Source of the DNA: Oxytricha trifallax
Lineage: Eukaryota > Ciliophora > Spirotrichea > Sporadotrichida > Oxytrichidae
Length of the DNA stretch: 64,000 nt
Assembly (NCBI GenBank): GCA_000711775.1
Contig: ARYC01017338.1
Location: forward strand, 1-64,000
Reading direction: 5' to 3'
The notes below the pieces were generated by a model. It did no database searches and had not been told where the DNA came from. It saw nothing but the letters and a program-made list of their open reading frames with translations. Made by a program: the position numbers and the translations under genes. Below are positions 57,664 to 64,000 of the stretch, piece by piece. How positions within the stretch are numbered: position 1 is the first letter of the stretch; each line of letters begins with the position of its first letter.

Positions 57664-58333
57664 GATTATTAATGATTTAAAATCAAATAATTTAACATAT
57701 CACTGTTTAATACTAAAATCAAACCATCAATTTTAGTCGTGACGTAGACGTATCTGAGTGAGTTGACGTGGCAAACTTCCGTGACGTGGCAGTCGTAAAG
57801 TAGAAAACTCCGAAAAAACCATTCTCGCTATTACCTAGTCTTCTCCCAAAATCAAGATGTCACCACAGTTTGTACCTGTGGACAGAGCTTGTGAGATCCA
57901 ACTGAGTAACAGAAGATGGAAAAAAACGCTTACCGGTCCCACCGCTGCTGGGAAACGTAATCCCTATCCTTTCGCTGTGGTAGCTTCAGTACCCTAACTA
58001 GGTGTGGGAGAAAAATCCTTATCGTTGGTTTCAATGGTTTCCGTCATCTCACTTTCGAAGGCAGAGCGTACCTTCATCCTGCTCCCTATTACCTAGAAAA
58101 CTGAACTCAAGCCAGGTAACTCTTCTGTGCAGGGAAATCCTTAGCGTGCAGACGACTCGAGGAGTCTAGGATCTGACAGATTGAACCCCGCCGAGTGGTC
58201 CCTCATGCGTTGCGCCTAGCAACCCCTACCTGCCCTCGGTAGGCCTTAGTGAAGTAGAAAGCTCTATTAGAAAATCTCCAGCCTCGGCCCCCTGTGGGTC
58301 ACCCTATCCTTATAACTTTCTAATTTAATAATT
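57664..58333. mobile_element. SINE-like GC-rich element, copy 2
   Basis: 670 bp, about 93-95% identical by eye to 14922-15578 over its whole length. Flanked by the 12-bp duplication TTGATTAAACTT (57652-57663 and 58334-58345). It begins four bases beyond the SURF1 ATG with only the duplication between, in the same orientation relative to its gene as copy 1. It has one 15-bp insertion (gtttgtacctgtgga region) compared with copy 1. No ORF and no inverted ends. Confidence 0.88.
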
Positions 58334-58475
58334 TTGATTAAACTTCTGCTTAACATTTTTAATATTATTTATAAAATTTATTCATAGTAATAGTAGGTGA
58401 TATTCATATAATATGTAGTACTTTTTTAAGGAATTTTACCCCTCAAAATTTAGAATTAATTGATTTAATAACATA

Positions 58476-58902
58476 ATTATTGCTGAAATATAAATGATTT
58501 TGGAAAATTAAATAAAAAATTAATAATTAATTATTATAATTCGTGGCAGTTAACTTTCTGTAAACCTAGACAATATTGTACTTGTTCGATAGAGAATTTA
58601 AAATTAGTTGGATTTTACTATTGGCGGTATCCATCTATCGCAATCTTGAAGCAACATAAATTGACTTTAATTTTTTGTGATTTGTTGAGTAAATTTTGTT
58701 GCTAAAATTAAAGTCAATTTATGTTGCTTCAGGATTGCAATAGATAGATACCGCCAATAGTAAAATCCAGCTAATTTTAAATTCCCTATCGAACAAGTAT
58801 CATATTGTCTAGGTTTCCATAAAGTTAACTGCCACGAATTATAATAATTAATTATTAATTTTTTATTTAATTTTCCCAAATCATTTATATTTCAGCAATA
58901 AT
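58476..58902. mobile_element. Family B foldback element 3, 427 bp
   Basis: Ends ATTATTGCTGAAATATAAAT and the exact inverse. Arms of about 190 bp, with a short central loop near 58680. The blocks GTGGCAGTTAAC, TTCGATAGAGAATTTAAAAT and CTATTGGCGGTA are shared with the other two members. Intergenic position. Confidence 0.9.
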
Positions 58903-59786
58903 TATTTAAGAGTTTTAAGAAAATTAAACTTAAGGTTCATTACATTTTTAGAATAATATAGCTGTTTATTAATGATTTGGTAAGAAAATATTCTTAACTT
59001 AATTAAATCTCATAAAATTAAATTTGGGAAATTTTATGATTTTAAGATCAATAGAGTTCGCAATTATTATTGGTTTATAAAGAGGTGAAAATATATTATT
59101 TTTCAAGAAGTGAGGATAATCTTTATATTAAGTAAGATCCATCAATTTTTCTTGCACTTAACAATTTTTGGGTCTTTTAATGGCATATAATAGTTTTGCC
59201 TTAGATTCCTATAATTTACATAATTTTATCTCTCATTAATTAATTAATTTACTTTTAATTTTATCATTTCTTCCAATAAATTTTTATCTTAACAATAGTC
59301 TTTGAATTAATATAATCTGTTTTAATTTCTATATTTTTGAAAATTGTACACCATGACATTAAACTAAAATAGGATGCTACTCAGTTATTAATAAAGCTAA
59401 AATTTAGCTCAAATAAAAGAACAGATGTCCTTATAATCTTACTGATAAATACTTCTTATTGAATTATTACTAGTATTTTATATTGCTATCAATGATTATT
59501 TCAGGTTATTATGAGGTTTAGTATAATTATTGCCATAAAATTATAATAAAAATCATATGATTTAATAAAAATAATAGTACTGAAATTTTACCAAAAAATT
59601 TATGAGAAAATAATATTCTCAAAAAAAATAATTTACAAAATAGAGAGAGTTTTTATTCAAGATTTTGACAAATAAGCATACATTTTTAAAAATAAAAAAA
59701 ATAGAAATTATAAATCTTTTTATTGTTAATTAATTTTATAGTAAATTTGAAACTATTTACCATAAGCAATATCATATCATCTTATT
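58903..59786. other. AT-rich intergenic region
   Basis: About 880 bp with no coding frame, no tRNA-like fold and no repeat shared with the window. Probably spacer or IES between macronuclear loci. Confidence 0.4.
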
Positions 59787-62062
59787 TCAAAACATAGAGA
59801 ATTCAGTTTGCCCTTATGATGTTGCAGATACTTCAACTTTACCTTTAATTCTAAGTTAGTCAGAGTCTGGATAGTCTAAAATAACTGCTCCTTGCTTCAT
59901 TATCTTATCTAGTTTAATGAGCTTTTGATATTCCTCGTCTGATTGATTGCTCATAAATAAATTCACAAAAAAAAAACAAAACACATTTGGTTTCTAATTT
60001 ACAAAGCTTATTTGTTTGCAGGACTTGTAGCGTCATCAAGATCTCTCACATTAATGCTGACATAAAAATAGCAATTTTATTAAAGAAAACATCACTTTGT
60101 TGAGCGATGTCACTGGTATTTGTAGTTTTCAATGCTTCTGCAACTAGAGTTTGTCTTCTCTTCAAATCTCCTAGGTTGATTTTCTTATCAAGAATATTGT
60201 CATATTTGTTGAGGCCTTTCTTGTTTCCATATTTCTTTTGCAGATAGTCAGCAAACTCTTATTGAGAAAGCTTAACTTGCTTTGATTTGTCAGCGTTTCT
60301 CAAAGTTTAAGCTATTTTCTTCTTTTGTTTAGGTAATTATTGTGTAAACGATTGAGGATTTTTAAGCATTCTTGGATCGAGTTTTTAGTCTCCATAGCCT
60401 TTAGAAACTCTTGCTACCAACCTTCTTCTGTTTGCAGAACTTGCATTAGATACAGTTTTGGGAGAAAAGGGGTTGAGGAAGTCATTCATAGAGAGCCTAC
60501 GATCATTTGGAGAGTAGCGAGGACTTATCTCTGAGCCATCATCATCCTCTAAGTATAAGTGAGACCTTTCATTTTAACTAAAGAAATCTTCGAAGACATC
60601 CATTTCAAGTTCATTTGCCAAGGTTTTGTTTGTGAATTGCATTTCTATGTTTAAGTAGTCCCCTGTTAATGCTGCAGATTTCCTAGGCTAGTCTTTGCTT
60701 GCTAACTTTTATACTTAAAGTAAAGAGCTTTACTAGATGAAATCATCATCCATAGAGTCGATCCTGTTCAATTCAATTCTCACATTTTTATTAGTTCTGG
60801 CTTGATTTTATGATCTAATACTCATATTCAAATCTATGCTATTATTTATTGTTTATCTCGACTTCTTCTTTTTAGGGAACTCTTCTACTTTTATTGTTAC
60901 AGGAAAGTCTCCAGTGCTTTACTATGAGCAACTTACTATACTTTCCTTCATTTCTTGTTCGATGCTAGATTACTAATTTTATTAGGCTTTTGGTAAAGCA
61001 TAAACCAGTAATTCAGCTTATCGTTACTTTAGTGAATCTTCAATATGATGCAAGTGATGAATTTCATCTTACTGCATTTTATTTTGATGTTTTTGCTCAA
61101 CTACGACTTTACTTAGATTTTAGTTTTCTCTTTCGAGATCAGCTATTTTGCGTTAGTGAAGCACAATTTCTTAATTTAAATTTTTAATTTTATCTTTAAA
61201 ACTTATTAATGTCTGATTTACTTTAGATTGCTGCTCTTTCTAGAAGTCAATTTTCTCTTGCATGGCTTCCTTAATATCTTATTTTTCTTTATTGAAGCCT
61301 CGTATGGTATCACGTAAGTCTCTATTCTCTCTCTTTAAATCATCAATTTCTTGGAGGGCTCCTTAATAGTCTTCTTTTTGTTTTAGGTAGTCTTATTCGA
61401 AATTCATCATGATATCAAGTTGCTCATCATTTTAGTGCTTTAATTTTACTAATTCTTATTCTTGTTCATAGATTTAATGCTCCATCTGTCTATTTTTCAA
61501 GCACTCCTTTCTTAGCTTATGATCAGCTAGCTTATAGTCTTGAACCAAGTTTTCTAAAAGTAAATGTTAAGCAATCGCGGACATTTACAAGTTTTCATGA
61601 CAAAAGAATTTATGAAGAATACTTACCAGCGACAGAAAATAAGGTCTGTAATAATTATTCGGTATCCTAAACTTTCATCAATTTGCTAATTTGAATAGTC
61701 GATTTCGATTCATTGTGGGATTGGGAAGTGTTCAAACCACTATTGTTTCTTGTATCAAAACTAGAATTTACAGATTGATCAAAGCCTCCTGCATTATATG
61801 AGCTGTTCGCTTGTTACTAAGGAGAAAACTCGAATTTATTATTGGAGCTATTGACACTCACATCATCATCCAAATTTACGTTCTATGCCTTTACAACTTT
61901 TCTTCTCACTCTTGCGAGTCTTTTGGGTTACTATTCTTTTACAGGTTAAGGTTCAGGGTCAGCTTTAGGTGTGGTCTCCTCCCCTGAAAATTTATCTTTC
62001 AAAATTTTTAATATATATTCAAGCTCGTCTGGGCAGCTTAGTGCCGATTAATTTTATATCAT
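59787..62062 (-). CDS. Unknown coiled-coil protein
   Basis: ATG 62062 (MIQNQSALSCPDELEYILKI). The N-terminal third is disordered with a basic patch (KRLARVRRKVVKAQNV) and Asn/Ser-rich stretches. An intron of about 74 nt at 61555-61628 is followed by about 230 residues of coiled coil (ENLVQDYKLADHKLRKECLK through NKMQQDEIHHLHHIEDSLK). The C-terminal half has VTIKVEEFPKKKKSRQT, RYSPNDRRLSMNDFLNPFSP, GYGDQKLDPRMLKNPQSF and an EF-hand-like helical piece LSQQEFADYLQKKYGNKKG. The last exon (59787-59950) probably ends VEVSATSQGQTEFSMF; the join near 60000-60050 is uncertain. No family identified; a basal-body or centrosomal role is only a guess. Confidence 0.75.
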
Positions 62063-62279
62063 CTTTAAATTCTGCTTGGTGTCGGTAAAGTAATTAATTC
62101 TTATATTAAATGTAAAACTGGAGATAACTAATTTATTGGGTGTCAAGAGAGCTTATATGTTTATTTTCTTTATAATTATATTCCTATAAAATGCAATAAG
62201 CTCTGACACTCTCAATTTTTTTAATATCAAATGTTTTTGCCAAATAAAATTAAAAAGGGGTAGAATTTCTAGTTGAACC

Positions 62280-64000
62280 ATGAATTTTTCAAAAGTCCTT
62301 AATAAAGAAACAATATCAAAGTTGTAAGTTAAACTTTATAAGAGGAGCATGAAAGCTATCTGGGTATAAAATAAAACAAAAATTCTTCTCGTTTGAGTTC
62401 ATAACAATCTCATTTCTAAATTTCAAGAAATAGCATTCCAATCATAAAAAGTCTTTAAAATGACATTGCATAAGAAAACACCAATCCTAATTCAAAACTT
62501 TTATAATTTCCTATTTTTATCAAAGCTTAGTTCAAGTTAAAGCACAAGATTTCTACAGGATCTCTAACAGCATTTAAGAATCTAAAGTCCACCGACCTAT
62601 TTATCTCTGAAGCCGAGAAAACTAGAAATTTATAATAATAACCTAAGGGGAGGAAGTAAACTATTTACGAATTCAACTAAAAATAATTATTAAGCAAAGG
62701 AAGAACTAATTAGCTAAGCTGGATTCTTAAAGAAACCATATGCAAAAGGATCATAGAAAAAATAAACAGAAGTTGATGAGAAAATATTTACAAAGTAGCT
62801 ACAAGATTAGCAAAAAAATTTTGAGGACATTTATTTTTTTATTAAAATTAATATTTTGGAAATTCGATTCAAAACATTTCAAATAATTTTATGTAAGTGC
62901 AAAGCTTGAATAGCCTCATTCAATCTAATATATAAATATTTTAATTAAATCTAAGCTTGATATAAAATTAGACAAAAACAATTTCTAAAGATAAGAAAAA
63001 CCCTAGAACATTTAAAAATTGGGACTAAATTCATAAAATTAAAACATTAAAAATAAAAGAATGATTTTCACTTCAATACCTTCAGCAAGTTTGAACTACT
63101 CCCCTATTAAAGAAGATAATTCTAGACTATAGGATTCAATAGAGTGTTCTCCACTTCTAAAAGTTGTAAATCCAGTTAAGAATATACTGATAAAATAAAA
63201 AGTAGAACAAAACATCAATTTAGATTTGGCATACAGTTATAGAAGCCAAACAGGGTAGCCTGAATAGTAGTCTCCTTAGAATGTGAAATATTAGGGATAA
63301 TTTACTAGCAATAAAAAATCTTTATAAGACAGTAAATTTGGCTAGACATTCAAGCATGCTGTGCAAGAATTGAAGTTCGATCAGAACAATCAAAATGATT
63401 ATAATAGTTTAAACCAATCTAAGAAGATACCTGTTATTAACTCATAACTCAGATATGAAAAGCTCAAAATTCAGTTTGCAAGAAACCAACAAAAACTAAA
63501 ATAAAGCTAAGATGAAGTTGTTATAAAAGATATGCAAATGATTGGCTCTAAACTAGAGTAAAAGAAAGACTACCTATTAATACCATAGAAATAGCAAAGC
63601 CAAATTAATAGCAATTCTGATATAACTGAAAGTTAATAAGAGATGACATTGACTCACAAGAACTAAGATTATGGCAAAGGTGAAATGGGAGGAAGTTTCA
63701 TTGTTCTTCATGCAACAAATTAAGAATATATTGGGAAACATAAGAGAAATTAAAGTGAAAGAAAAAAGTAACTTAGTAATAATATGAAGGCTGGGAGCTC
63801 ATCAAAATTAACTGCATGGTGAATTTATAAATTAAGTTTGGATTTTTATTAATCATAATTTAGATTATGAGATTGGTAATGAGCTGTATTTAGAAATATA
63901 TCTTAAGAAAATTATTGAAAATTTCAACATTAAAGCTGCTTAAAATAAAAATAGATATAGGGTAATCACAAAATTTAGTATGACATCATTGCAGATTCTC
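62280..64000 (+). CDS. Unknown Gln/Lys-rich protein, runs off the window
   Basis: ATG 62280 (MNFSKVLNKETISKL), a likely intron at GTAAGTTAAAC, then TRFLQDLQQHLRIQSPPTYL, LEIYNNNLRGGSKLF, EELISQAGFLKKPYAKGS and DEKIFTKQLQDQQKNFEDIY to about 62855. A second open block 63061-63822 begins MIFTSIPSASLNYSPIKEDN and contains KFGQTFKHAVQELKFDQN and GEMGGSFIVLHATNQEYIG. More coding (NELYLEIYLKKIIENFNI) continues to the window edge. Whether these are one gene is inferred. No domain recognised. Divergent from the coiled-coil gene with 217 bp between starts. Confidence 0.5.

Noticed and set aside
1-64000. Bacterial-style features (operons, ribosome binding sites, CRISPR, terminators)
   Set aside because: The introns, the ciliate code and the gene set show a eukaryotic nuclear genome; no such features are expected or seen.

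Overview
The window looks like germline (micronuclear) DNA of a spirotrich ciliate of the Oxytricha/Stylonychia/Tetmemena group. Three things point there. Every recognisable host protein reads only if TAA and TAG encode Gln and TGA is the sole stop. The transposons are telomere-bearing elements (TBEs) ending in C4A4-type inverted repeats. Host genes are cut by short AT-rich IESs bounded by direct repeats (pointers), and one gene carries an inverted coding segment. The species is inferred, not proven.

Layout. 1-17.3 kb is a transposon-rich duplicated locus: two diverged copies of a pair of divergent genes, an unknown minus-strand gene ('gene X') and eIF2B-alpha. The left copy is broken by TBEs at both ends and by an IES that its paralogue lacks. 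The right copy of eIF2B-alpha is complete. Between them lies TBE2, swollen from about 4.16 to 7.34 kb by three nested foldback elements. 17.4-34.4 kb is gene-dense: Sec16 (with an inverted, pointer-bounded MDS), an RBBP4/MSI1-type WD40 protein, a GDPGP1/VTC2-like phosphorylase, an ArfGAP, two unknown genes and a kinesin-2. 34.5-43.2 kb holds unknown Q-rich genes, Sec61-gamma and PTEN. 43.2-47.3 kb is TBE3 (4117 bp, ATT target duplication, three ORFs, almost intact). 47.3-64 kb holds an unknown charged-protein gene, SF-assemblin, CDC14, a casein-kinase-1-like kinase with a 1.7-kb intron that contains an unrelated ORF, SURF1, a coiled-coil protein and the start of another unknown gene.

Dispersed repeats explain much of the rest. 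Family B foldbacks (three copies, ends starting ATTG/ATTATTG) lie inside or beside genes. Family A foldbacks (two copies) and one family C foldback sit inside TBE2. A 0.66-kb GC-rich SINE-like element occurs twice with 12-bp target duplications, both times directly upstream of an ATG.

The genes do not form a pathway. They are ordinary housekeeping and regulatory genes that would end up on separate gene-sized macronuclear chromosomes. Exon and MDS joins below were read by eye, so boundaries of multi-part genes are approximate unless a pointer or splice site is stated.
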